64,000 bases of DNA, from assembly GCF_900109945.1 (NCBI RefSeq), contig NZ_FOBX01000009.1:310001-374000 (forward strand), given 5' to 3'. This document shows, piece by piece, positions 43,131 through 51,132 of this stretch. The position numbers and the translations under genes are program-made. The notes under the pieces were generated by a model. That model had not been told where the DNA came from. It made no database searches and was given only the letters and a program-made list of their open reading frames with translations. Position 1 is the stretch's first letter. Each line of letters starts with the position of its first letter. This stretch comes from Bradyrhizobium sp. OK095. Its GTDB lineage: Bacteria; Pseudomonadota; Alphaproteobacteria; Rhizobiales; Xanthobacteraceae.

Positions 43131-43287
43131 CTTCCCCTCTCCCCTTGTGGGAAAGGGTGGCTCGCCGCGATAGCGGCGAGACGGGTGAGGGGTTCTATCC
43201 GCGAACTCGTCTCCACATCTGTGCGTGCGGACGGAGACCCCTCATCCGGCGCTTTGCGCCACCTTCTCCCACAAGGGGAGAAGGGAA
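43131..43287. repeat. RIME-like large palindromic element
   Basis: About 157 bases with long complementary arms: CTTCCCCTCTCCCCTTGTGG ... at 43131 and ... CCACAAGGGGAGAAGGG ending near 43287, with inner pairs GCTCGCCGCGATAGCGGCGAG and GGAGACCCCTCATCCGGCGC. It matches the rhizobial intergenic mosaic type by memory. It lies between the activator and flavin-reductase genes, which converge. Confidence 0.85.
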
Positions 43288-43310
43288 AGCAGCGAGCTTG
43301 GAGCGCGGAC

Positions 43311-43865
43311 TTACGAAAAATCCGTCCAGCTCAGATGCCGCGAATCGAGGTCGCCGACTGAAACGGTCTCGCGGATCTCGTGGGGCACGTGGAAGCTGCT
43401 GCGCAGATACACGAGCGGCGCGGCTCCATCGGAATGCGATATGCCACGCACCTCGCCGACGAAAATCGAATGCGTCTTCGTCTCGAACTCCTGCGCCAGC
43501 ACGCAGTCGAACGCTGCTACCGCATCCGTCAGCACCGGTGCACCCGTCTCGCCGCGAGTCCACTGCCCGAACGCAAAACGGTCGTCGCCGTTGACGCCCT
43601 TCTGGCCGCTGAAGGTCAGCGCCAGCAGCGCGTGATCCTCGTGCAGGAAATTGATCGCGAAGGCGCCTTCCTCGCGGATGCGGGCGTGTGCGCTGGCGTT
43701 GCGGTTGACGCAGACGATCAGCGACGGCGGATTGTCCGACAGCGAGCAGGCCGAGGTTACCGTCAGCCCGGTACGCTTGCCGTGCTCGGCGCCGACCGTC
43801 ACCAGCGCGACCGCGCCGGCGCATTGGCGCATCGCCTGCTTGAAATCCTTGGTGTCGACACTCAC
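43311..43865 (-). CDS. Flavin reductase family protein
   Basis: A 184-residue protein of the HpaC/FMN-reductase fold: MRQCAGAVALVTVG, RTGLTVTSACSLSDNPPSLI then VCVNRNASAHARIREEGAFA, and LLALTFSGQKG. It uses NAD(P)H to reduce FMN or FAD for a partner. The chosen GTG at 43865 has GGAG nine bases upstream; the frame extends further but with arginine-rich sequence unlike a real N-terminus. It follows the luciferase-like monooxygenase gene by 59 bases, so the two form a two-component monooxygenase. Confidence 0.88.
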   Translation of the reverse strand: MSVDTKDFKQAMRQCAGAVALVTVGAEHGKRTGLTVTSACSLSDNPPSLIVCVNRNASAHARIREEGAFAINFLHEDHALLALTFSGQKGVNGDDRFAFGQWTRGETGAPVLTDAVAAFDCVLAQEFETKTHSIFVGEVRGISHSDGAAPLVYLRSSFHVPHEIRETVSVGDLDSRHLSWTDFS

Positions 43866-43924
43866 GCCAAAAATCTCCGAAATGAATGCGGGGGCGGCAG
43901 GTTCGCGCCGCACCCGCACTCCCG

Positions 43925-45022
43925 TCAAGCCGCCTTCCTTGCGGAGCCGAGATGCTTCAGGCGCGGCATCACCTCGTTGCTGAGCAGCGATAGCGAGTGG
44001 CGCCAGGCTTCGGCCTTGTGCTTGTAGTCGAAGCCGAACACCAGCAGCACGCCGAAGCCGCCGACCTCGTGGTAGATCTTCTCGATCTTCTCGGCGACCG
44101 TCGCGGGCGAGCCGACGATCCAGTTCCGCTTGGCGCAATATTCGACTGTCACATCGCTATCGGGCACATCAGGCGCGTGCTTCAGATAGTCCTTGAAACC
44201 GAAATGGCCGAGCAGCGGCAGGAAATACTCGCCCATCATCCGGCCCATCATGTCGCCGGTCGAGAGCTTCCAGGCCTCTTCATCGGTATCGGCGACGAAC
44301 ACCTCGCGCACCAGCCGCCAGTCCGCGCGGTTCGGCTTGCGGCCGGTTTTCGCGGCGCCGATCTCGACCGAGTCCCAATGGCTGCCGACATAGGCCGGAT
44401 TGAGGTTGAGGCTCATCGGGATGAAGCCGCGCTCGCCCGCGAGCTTCAAGGTGTCCGAGTTCTTGGAGAGCCCGGCAACGCCGATCGGCGGATGCGGCGT
44501 CTGGAGCGGTTTGATGTGGGGTTTCAGGAAGTCGAACATCGTGTCCGGCTTGGTCACCGTCCAGAACTTGCCCTTGTAGGTCCATGGCGCGGGATCGCTC
44601 CACATCTTCAGGATGATCTCCAGCGCTTCGCGCGTCATGTCGCGGTTTTGTCCGCTCATGCCGTCGACGTTGAACATCGCCCAGTCGCTCGGCAGGCCCG
44701 AGGCCGCGACGCCGAAATTGAGCCGGCCCTCGGAGAGATGATCGAGCATCGCGACGCGGTTGGCGAGCTCGGCCGGATGGTGATAGGGCAGCAAAAAGCC
44801 GCCCGGCCCGATGCGAATGTTCTTGGTCTGCATCAGCGCCTGCGCGATCAGAAGGTCCGGCGTCGGATTGGGTTCCCACGGCGCGGTGTGGTGCTCGCCG
44901 ACCCAGGCCTCCTGATAGCCGAGCTCGTCGAGCCAGCGCATGACCTGCAGGTCCCAGTCGTTTCCTTCCTTCAGACCGCACTCCGGCGGATGCGAAGGCA
45001 TCGTGAAATAGCCGATCTCCAT
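43925..45022 (-). CDS. Luciferase-like (LLM) flavin-dependent monooxygenase
   Basis: A 365-residue TIM-barrel enzyme: MEIGYFTMPSHPPE, EAWVGEHHTAPWEPNPTPDL, IRIGPGGFLLPYHHPAELA, SEGRLNFGVAASGLPSDW, and MTREALEIILKMW. It takes reduced FMN from the adjacent flavin reductase and oxygen, and inserts oxygen into or cleaves a carbon-sulfur or carbon-carbon bond of an unknown substrate. The ATG at 45022 has GAGGA five bases upstream; another ATG four codons earlier lacks one. The two genes probably share one transcript. Confidence 0.92.
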   Translation of the reverse strand: MEIGYFTMPSHPPECGLKEGNDWDLQVMRWLDELGYQEAWVGEHHTAPWEPNPTPDLLIAQALMQTKNIRIGPGGFLLPYHHPAELANRVAMLDHLSEGRLNFGVAASGLPSDWAMFNVDGMSGQNRDMTREALEIILKMWSDPAPWTYKGKFWTVTKPDTMFDFLKPHIKPLQTPHPPIGVAGLSKNSDTLKLAGERGFIPMSLNLNPAYVGSHWDSVEIGAAKTGRKPNRADWRLVREVFVADTDEEAWKLSTGDMMGRMMGEYFLPLLGHFGFKDYLKHAPDVPDSDVTVEYCAKRNWIVGSPATVAEKIEKIYHEVGGFGVLLVFGFDYKHKAEAWRHSLSLLSNEVMPRLKHLGSARKAA

Positions 45023-45241
45023 GGGTTTCCTCATCTGATGTTGACGCGTCTTGTAGCGCGTTGCTGGACTTGAACAGGACAGTTTTAGCAAGCGGTGTGC
45101 CAGCGCAGACAGCGCCCCAGACCTGCGAGAAAAGGCTGGTTTGGGGTGGCAATAGCCGATATCCCGGGGCAGATTTGCGCAGCGCCGTCTCATTGTCGCG
45201 AGACGGTGTCTTGCCGGTGAGACCAAAGGATACGCGTTGAA

Positions 45242-46156
45242 ATGACCGAACCCGCCTATGTCGCCGTTGACTGGGGCACCAGCAGTTTTCGGCTGTGGCT
45301 GGTCGACCGCGCCGGCCAAGTGCTGGCGGAGCGTCGCAGCGATGAGGGCATGCTGGCGGCGGCCAAGGCCGGCTTCGCTGGTGTGCTGCAATCGCATCTT
45401 GCCGCGATCGAGGCGCCCGCTCATCTGCCCGTTCTCGTCTGCGGCATGGCCGGCGCCAAGACCGGCTGGGTCGAGGCCGGCTATGTCGACACACCGGCGC
45501 CGCTCTCAGTCGTGCTGAAGCAGGCCGCGCGCGTGCCGGGCGAGGCGCGTGACATCCGCATCCTGCCCGGCATCGCGCAGCGCGACGTTAGCGCGCCGGA
45601 CGTGATGCGCGGCGAGGAGACGCAATTGCTCGGCGCGCTCGGCCTCGAGGCCGCCGGCGAAGCGCTGGTCTGCATGCCCGGCACCCATTCGAAATGGGTG
45701 CACGTGAACGACGGCACGGTCGCGCATTTCTCGACCTTCATGACCGGCGAGCTCTTTAGCGTGGTCTCGCGCGAGACGATCTTGTCGCTTGCGGTCGCCG
45801 GCGCGGCTGAGGCCGAAGATGTCGCGAGTTTCAAGACGGCCGTGAAAGCCGCGTTTGAGGCGCCGGCCTTCGCAGCCAATTTGCTGTTCGGTGCGCGGTC
45901 GCGGCAATTGCTGTTCGGCGGCACGCCGGCCGCCGCGCGCGAAACGCTGTCGGGCACGTTGATCGGCGTCGAGCTGGCGGCCGGTCTCTCCGACAGTGTT
46001 CCGAAGTCGGGCATCACGCTGATTGCCTCGGGCCGGCTTGCGATCCTGTATCAGCATGCTTTTGACGGGCTGTCGGTGGCCGTGAACCCGATCGATGCCG
46101 ATGAAGCCGTCCGCCGCGGCCTGTCGATGGCAGCTGCGGCGATTTGGACGAAATAG
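45242..46156 (+). CDS. dgoK: 2-dehydro-3-deoxygalactonokinase
   Basis: A 304-residue sugar-acid kinase of the DgoK family: VAVDWGTSSFRLWLVD at the N-terminus (ATP-binding strand and turn), VLVCGMAGAKTGWVEAGYV, MRGEETQLLGALG, and MPGTHSKWVHV. It phosphorylates 2-keto-3-deoxy-galactonate to its 6-phosphate in the De Ley-Doudoroff route. It is followed after 13 bases by the matching aldolase, which supports the assignment. A hairpin CCGTCTC / GAGACGG (45185-45206) lies upstream. Confidence 0.94.
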   Translation: MTEPAYVAVDWGTSSFRLWLVDRAGQVLAERRSDEGMLAAAKAGFAGVLQSHLAAIEAPAHLPVLVCGMAGAKTGWVEAGYVDTPAPLSVVLKQAARVPGEARDIRILPGIAQRDVSAPDVMRGEETQLLGALGLEAAGEALVCMPGTHSKWVHVNDGTVAHFSTFMTGELFSVVSRETILSLAVAGAAEAEDVASFKTAVKAAFEAPAFAANLLFGARSRQLLFGGTPAAARETLSGTLIGVELAAGLSDSVPKSGITLIASGRLAILYQHAFDGLSVAVNPIDADEAVRRGLSMAAAAIWTK

Positions 46157-46169
46157 AAGGATTCTTGAG

Positions 46170-46802
46170 ATGACCGTTCCCTTTCCGCCGATGAAGCGTC
46201 CGCTGGTCGCGATCCTGCGCGGCGTCAAGCCGGAGGAGATTGAAGCCATCGTCAGCGTGCTGATCGATGCCGGCATGACCGCGATCGAGATTCCCCTGAA
46301 CTCGCCCGATCCGTTCCGTTCGATCGGGGCTGCCGTGAAGCTCGCGCCGGCCGGTGTGCTGATCGGCGCCGGCACGGTGCTCGCCACCGCGGATGTCGAT
46401 CGTCTCAACGACGTCGGCGGCAAGCTGATGGTTTCGCCGAATGTGGATACGCAGGTGCTCACGCGTGCACATCAGTACGCCATGGTGACGTTGCCGGGCG
46501 TGTTCTCGCCGACCGAGGCGCTGCTTGCCGCGCGCTCCGGCGCATCGGGCCTGAAATTCTTTCCGGCAAGCGTGTTAGGTGCGTCCGGCATCGCCGCGAT
46601 CAAAGCCGTGCTGCCGGCGGGCGTGATGATCGCCGCGGTGGGCGGCGTCTCCGACCAGAATTTTGCCGAGTACATCAAGGGCGGCGTGACGGCGTTCGGG
46701 CTCGGCTCCAGCCTCTACAAGCCCGGCATGAGTGCCGCCGATGTCGCCGCGCGCGCGAAGGCGACGATTGCGGCCTACGATCGGGCGATTGCGAAAGACT
46801 GA
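46170..46802 (+). CDS. dgoA: 2-dehydro-3-deoxy-6-phosphogalactonate aldolase
   Basis: A 210-residue class I aldolase of the KDPG/KDPGal family: LVAILRGVKPEEIEAIVSVL, TAIEIPLNSPDPFRSIGAAV, GAGTVLATADVDRL, SPNVDTQVL, and the Schiff-base Lys in GLKFFPASVLG. It cleaves 2-keto-3-deoxy-6-phosphogalactonate to pyruvate and glyceraldehyde-3-phosphate. It has an AAGGA eight bases upstream. Unlike the enteric gene it is not fused to galactonate dehydratase. Confidence 0.94.
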   Translation: MTVPFPPMKRPLVAILRGVKPEEIEAIVSVLIDAGMTAIEIPLNSPDPFRSIGAAVKLAPAGVLIGAGTVLATADVDRLNDVGGKLMVSPNVDTQVLTRAHQYAMVTLPGVFSPTEALLAARSGASGLKFFPASVLGASGIAAIKAVLPAGVMIAAVGGVSDQNFAEYIKGGVTAFGLGSSLYKPGMSAADVAARAKATIAAYDRAIAKD

Positions 46803-46882
46803 TCCGGCAATAAACAAGCCGTGATGCGGTCACGGTCGCGCGTTATCCTATCTTGCTGCACCAGCGAGATCAGGAGACCGAC

Positions 46883-48619
46883 ATGGCGATCAACAATGTG
46901 GCCGATTTGTTCGTGGCAACGCTCGAACAGGCCGGCGTCAAGCGGATTTACGGCATTGTCGGCGACAGCCTGAACGCGATCACCGAGGCGCTGCGCCGTC
47001 GCGGCACCATTGAATGGATCCACGTCCGGCACGAGGAGGTCGCGGCGTTCGCGGCGGCCGGCGAAGCCGAAATGACCGGCAGCCTTGCGGTGTGCGCGGG
47101 TTCCTGCGGTCCCGGCAATCTGCATCTCATCAACGGCCTGTTCGACGCGCATCGCAGCCGTGTTCCCGTGCTGGCAATCGCTGCGCAGATTCCGTCGGCC
47201 GAGATCGGCGGCGGCTATTTCCAGGAGACCCATCCGCAAAACCTGTTTCGCGAATGCAGTCATTATTGCGAGATGATCTCGGATCCGAGCCAGCTGCCTT
47301 TCGTGCTGGAAAACGCGATCCGCGCGGCTGTCGGATTGCGCGGTGTCGCGGTCGTCGCGATGCCCGGCGATGTCGCCTTCCGCAGCCCCCCGAAGCGCGC
47401 GCTGTCGACGACGCGCGGTCTCGCGTTGGCGGCGCCGAAGGTCGTGCCCGATAGCGATGAATTGAAGGCGCTCGCGGACCTCCTCAACGGCGCCGAGCGC
47501 ATCACGTTGTTCTGTGGCCGCGGCTGTGCCGGCGCGCATGCGCCGCTGATGCAATTGGCCGAAGCCTTGAAGAGCCCGATCGTCCATGCGCTCGGCGGCA
47601 AGGAGCACGTCGAATACGACAATCCCTACGATGTCGGCATGACCGGCTTCATCGGCTTCTCCTCCGGCTATGCCGCGATGCATGCCTGTGACGCGCTGGT
47701 GATGCTCGGGACTGATTTCCCCTACAAGCAGTTCTTCCCCAGTGATTGCCAGATCGCGCAGATCGACATTCGTCCGGAAAATCTTGGCCGCCGCGCCAAG
47801 ATCGACCTCGGCCTCGTCGGCGACGTTAAGCTGACCATCGAGGCGCTACTGCCGTTGCTCAAGACCAAGACGCAGCGCAAGCATCTCGACGATGCCATCG
47901 CGCATTACAAGAAGGCGCGTGAAGGTCTCGACTCGCTTGCCAAGGGCACGCCGGGCAGCAAACCGATTCATCCGCAATATCTGGCAAAAATCATCAGCGA
48001 CCATGCCTCTGACGATGCGGTGTTCACTGCCGATGTCGGCACGCCGACGGTGTGGGCTGCGCGCTATCTCGACATGAACGGCCGCCGCCGTCTGATCGGC
48101 TCCTTCGTGCACGGTTCGATGGCCAACGCGATGCCGCAGGCGATCGGCGCGCAGGCCTCGCAGCCCGGCCGTCAGGTCATCTCGCTTTCGGGCGATGGCG
48201 GCTTCACCATGCTGATGGGCGATCTCATCACGCTGACGCAGATGAAGCTGCCGGTGAAAATTGTCATCTTCAACAACGGCGTGCTCGGCTTCGTCGCACT
48301 GGAGATGAAGGCCGCCGGCTTCGTCGACACCAATGTCGACCTGGAGAATCCGGATTTCGCGGCGATGGCGCGCGCGATGGGCATCTTCGCCAAACGCGTC
48401 GAGGACCCCGGCGAGCTTCCCGGCGCGATGAAGGAGATGCTGGCCCACAACGGCCCGGCGCTGCTCGACGTCGTCACCGCCAAGCAAGAGCTGTCGATGC
48501 CGCCGACGATCACGACCGAACAGGTCAAGGGCTTTAGCCTGTGGGTGCTGCGTGCGGTGATGAGTGGCCGTGGCGACGAGGTCATCGATCTCGCGAAGAC
48601 GAACCTGCTGTCGCGCTAA
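46883..48619 (+). CDS. poxB: Thiamine-diphosphate enzyme, pyruvate:quinone oxidoreductase-like
   Basis: A 578-residue ThDP enzyme of the pyruvate oxidase/PoxB type. The conserved catalytic Glu lies in VRHEEVAAFAAAGEA, a central FAD/nucleotide domain follows, and the ThDP motif is GDGGFTMLMGDLITLTQMKLP with NNGVLGFVALEMK. It oxidises pyruvate to acetate and CO2 with electrons to quinone. There is no N-terminal signal. It has AGGAG seven bases upstream of the ATG. A related acetolactate or sulfoacetaldehyde-type substrate cannot be excluded. Its stop overlaps the convergent small membrane gene. Confidence 0.88.
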   Translation: MAINNVADLFVATLEQAGVKRIYGIVGDSLNAITEALRRRGTIEWIHVRHEEVAAFAAAGEAEMTGSLAVCAGSCGPGNLHLINGLFDAHRSRVPVLAIAAQIPSAEIGGGYFQETHPQNLFRECSHYCEMISDPSQLPFVLENAIRAAVGLRGVAVVAMPGDVAFRSPPKRALSTTRGLALAAPKVVPDSDELKALADLLNGAERITLFCGRGCAGAHAPLMQLAEALKSPIVHALGGKEHVEYDNPYDVGMTGFIGFSSGYAAMHACDALVMLGTDFPYKQFFPSDCQIAQIDIRPENLGRRAKIDLGLVGDVKLTIEALLPLLKTKTQRKHLDDAIAHYKKAREGLDSLAKGTPGSKPIHPQYLAKIISDHASDDAVFTADVGTPTVWAARYLDMNGRRRLIGSFVHGSMANAMPQAIGAQASQPGRQVISLSGDGGFTMLMGDLITLTQMKLPVKIVIFNNGVLGFVALEMKAAGFVDTNVDLENPDFAAMARAMGIFAKRVEDPGELPGAMKEMLAHNGPALLDVVTAKQELSMPPTITTEQVKGFSLWVLRAVMSGRGDEVIDLAKTNLLSR

Positions 48620-48954
48620 CCCCGCTTCACCGACGGCAATGGCAACCGCTCGTGGCGGCGCTGGAAGCGCTGCCAGTGCAGCACGATGCCGATCAGCACG
48701 GCCGGGACGAAGCCGAGCACGATCAGCCAGTGCGGCAGCTCCTTCGGCGAGATGAAGGCGATCGCGATGTCCGAGATCAACCAGAGCGCCGCGAACATCA
48801 CCGCGAAATCCGTGCGCGGGCAACGCAGATAGTAGAACACGGCGGTGATGACGATGGCGGGCCCGATCGCAATGCCGATCAGTATTGCCGTCAGCTCTTT
48901 CGGCGTCAGCGCGTCGAGCACCAACGACGCCAGCAGCCAGAGCGCGGCGAACAT
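48616..48954 (-). CDS. Small membrane protein with internal duplication
   Basis: A 112-residue inner-membrane protein made of two repeats of about 47 residues. Repeat one has MFAALWLLASLVLDALTPKEL and repeat two has VMFAALWLISDIAIAFISPK followed by EL, each followed by a second hydrophobic helix, so four transmembrane helices in total. A Lys/Arg-rich tail ends the protein. An in-frame TTG at 48981 would add nine residues. I do not recognise a family. It converges on poxB with overlapping stops. Confidence 0.65.
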   Translation of the reverse strand: MFAALWLLASLVLDALTPKELTAILIGIAIGPAIVITAVFYYLRCPRTDFAVMFAALWLISDIAIAFISPKELPHWLIVLGFVPAVLIGIVLHWQRFQRRHERLPLPSVKRG

Positions 48955-49048
48955 GGCGATGATGTCGAGCGGATGCCGCAACCCAATACCTCTCGCGAAA
49001 ATCGCGCTATCGTTGTGTCGGGAACTCCGGCCGTCAAGTAAAATACGC

Positions 49049-49957
49049 CTATTCCTCGTCGTTTCCAGGCGTCGGACGCAGCATGAAATGGCCGAAGGCG
49101 GTGGCGATCGGCTTGTCGGCATCATCCTGCCAGGCACGCGCCTCGAAGGCGACGATGCGCCGGCCCTGCTTCACAATCGACACGTTGGCGAAGGTGTCGA
49201 GTGCCCGGCCGGAGCGCAGATAGTTGACCGTGAGTCCGATCGGCTTGGGCGGCGCGGCCGCGCCGAGCTCGCGCGCCACCCCGATGACGGCCGTGGTCTC
49301 GAGGAACGCGCCGGTCATGCCGCCATGGATCGCGGGCAGGATCGGATTGCCGATGATTTTTGGCGAGAACGGCATCGTCAGCGTGCCGTCCTGGTTGAGT
49401 CGGATGCCGAGGCAGCGCGCGAACGGGCTGTGCGCGAACGGGCCATCCGGATCCTCCGGCGCCTCCAGGGTCGGGATATCAGGCGAATCCATTCTGCGGT
49501 CGGCGAGCATGTTGGTGCGGTTGGCGCCGATCATGAAGCAGGCGGTTGCGGTTGCGACCGGATCGTCCTCGGATTCCTGATAGGCCGTGGAGCGCACGAA
49601 CGCGATCGAGCGCGTGGTGCGGTAGCAGACCGAATGCGCCTTGATGTCCAAGCCCGGCGTTGCCGGCTTCTGATAGTCGATGCGCAAATCCAGGGTTGCG
49701 ATTGCGCGCGTGCCGTCGAGCGCAAGTTGCACCGCCATGCCGCAGCTCTCGTCGAGCATCGCGGTGACGACGCCGCCGTGCAGAACGCCGGTCTCGGTGT
49801 CGCCGACGAAGACCGGACGGTAGGGCAGGCTGGACCAGGCTTCGGCAGGTGCGAATCGGTCGAGCTGGAGCCCGCTGATATGGCCGTAATCGGAGCGGCG
49901 GCCTTTGATGGCCTCGGCGAGTTCCTCGAAGGGAAGCGTGGTCGGAGAGCTGGACAT
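49049..49957 (-). CDS. Double hot-dog thioesterase family protein
   Basis: A 302-residue protein of two PaaI-type hot-dog domains. The first carries HGGVVTAMLDESCGMAVQLAL and the second HGGMTGAFLETTAVIGVA, each with the Asp/Glu after HGG that is usual in PaaI thioesterases. It would hydrolyse acyl-CoA thioesters. The neighbourhood, with carboxylase and fatty-acid-type genes, fits this, but the acyl substrate is unknown. Confidence 0.9.
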   Translation of the reverse strand: MSSSPTTLPFEELAEAIKGRRSDYGHISGLQLDRFAPAEAWSSLPYRPVFVGDTETGVLHGGVVTAMLDESCGMAVQLALDGTRAIATLDLRIDYQKPATPGLDIKAHSVCYRTTRSIAFVRSTAYQESEDDPVATATACFMIGANRTNMLADRRMDSPDIPTLEAPEDPDGPFAHSPFARCLGIRLNQDGTLTMPFSPKIIGNPILPAIHGGMTGAFLETTAVIGVARELGAAAPPKPIGLTVNYLRSGRALDTFANVSIVKQGRRIVAFEARAWQDDADKPIATAFGHFMLRPTPGNDEE

Positions 49958-50106
49958 GGCAAGGTTCTAGACCAGTGTCGTGCGTTGCGCAAAACCCGGA
50001 ATGGGCCTCGCGCGGCAGGTCTGCCGCGGCCGGATTGGCCTCGACAGGGCAGGCCGAAGCAACGATGGTGGGCGCTTCGTTTGCCGACCAGCCGTCAGGA
50101 GCGCCC

Positions 50107-50424
50107 ATGGCCGACCCCGAAACACCCGCCACCACCCCGGGGCCCGTCACGATTTCCAGCTCGAGCTCGGAACGGGCGCCGATCATCTATTTCGACGGCG
50201 CATCCTGCTTCGGCCACCACAACGGCGCGATCCAGATCGAGCTCGCCGCAAATCTCCTGATGCCGGTCGGCGCCGCCGTCAGGGTCGACGTGGTCCAGAC
50301 CGCGCATCTGCGTTGCAGCGTGGCCGCCGCGCTGGCGTTGCGCGAAGCGCTCGACAAGGCGCTCGCGATGTTCAAACAGGGCCAGCATCAGCCGGCGGAG
50401 GAGATTCCGGCGATGAAGAATTGA
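50107..50424 (+). CDS. Conserved hypothetical protein
   Basis: A 105-residue soluble protein starting MADPETPATTPGPVT. The core reads APIIYFDGASCFGHHNGAIQ then IELAANLLMPVG and VRVDVVQTAHLRCSVAAALALREALDKAL. The last part looks like a helix following a beta-rich sandwich. I do not recognise a named family. It stands alone between the divergent thioesterase gene and the following membrane gene. Confidence 0.6.
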   Translation: MADPETPATTPGPVTISSSSSERAPIIYFDGASCFGHHNGAIQIELAANLLMPVGAAVRVDVVQTAHLRCSVAAALALREALDKALAMFKQGQHQPAEEIPAMKN

Positions 50425-50577
50425 AGCGGCTGCACCTCGACACCTGGAAAATGGCCAGTCGCGATCGACTTGGGGCAAGCGCCGGGACACCGGCAGCGTG
50501 TGACGTTGTCAAGCCACTACCGTGGGCTCCCAGGCTACGTTAGTCTCCGATGGAAGACCCGCGGACTGGAGGCTCTC

Positions 50578-51120
50578 GTGCCGGATGAGGAACACAGATC
50601 TAGCGCGCCGTTCTGGCTCACATCACCTTTGCTGTTGACCTTGGTCGGTCTGATCGGAACGGGCACCGGCGCAGTCTTGCAAGGCTTTTGGAATACGAGA
50701 CTCGAGCGCGAGAAGTTCGAATTCTCGTTGATCGCAAAGGCGTTGGCGGTTCCCAATAAAAACGAGGCCGCGCAAAATCTCAAATTCCTGGTCGACGCCG
50801 GGCTGATCAACCAATTCAACTCAGAAAAAATAGCTAAGCTGGCCGCCAATCCGACAGCGCTCCCGGACTTCCTCGGCCTGTCCGGAATCATCCCAGTGCG
50901 GCAAGGAAAGATGGTCCTATCGCGTATTGGCACCTATCAAGGTGCAATCGACGACGAGTCGAACGATGCCTATCGCAAAGCGATCATCGACTTTCAAACA
51001 TCGCAGAACATGATTCCCGATGGATTGATCGGGCCCATGACCTTCGAACGAATGAAAAGTGAGTACACGAAGGCAACGGGCACTTGGCCGCCGGCTGAGA
51101 CCCCCAAGCCAAAACCATAA
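50578..51120 (+). CDS. Membrane-anchored protein with peptidoglycan-binding-like domain
   Basis: A 180-residue protein. A hydrophobic helix (SPLLLTLVGLIGTGTGAVLQ, about residues 15-35) anchors it, and the C-terminal part has a PG_binding_1-like repeat (GTYQGAIDDESNDAYRKAI then IDFQTSQNMIPDGLIGPMTF). GTG at 50578 has GGAGG five bases upstream. Codon use is less GC-rich than most of its neighbours, which may mean acquisition. The function is unknown; cell-wall attachment is inferred. Confidence 0.7.
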   Translation: MPDEEHRSSAPFWLTSPLLLTLVGLIGTGTGAVLQGFWNTRLEREKFEFSLIAKALAVPNKNEAAQNLKFLVDAGLINQFNSEKIAKLAANPTALPDFLGLSGIIPVRQGKMVLSRIGTYQGAIDDESNDAYRKAIIDFQTSQNMIPDGLIGPMTFERMKSEYTKATGTWPPAETPKPKP

Positions 51121-51132
51121 GCAGGCTTCCGC

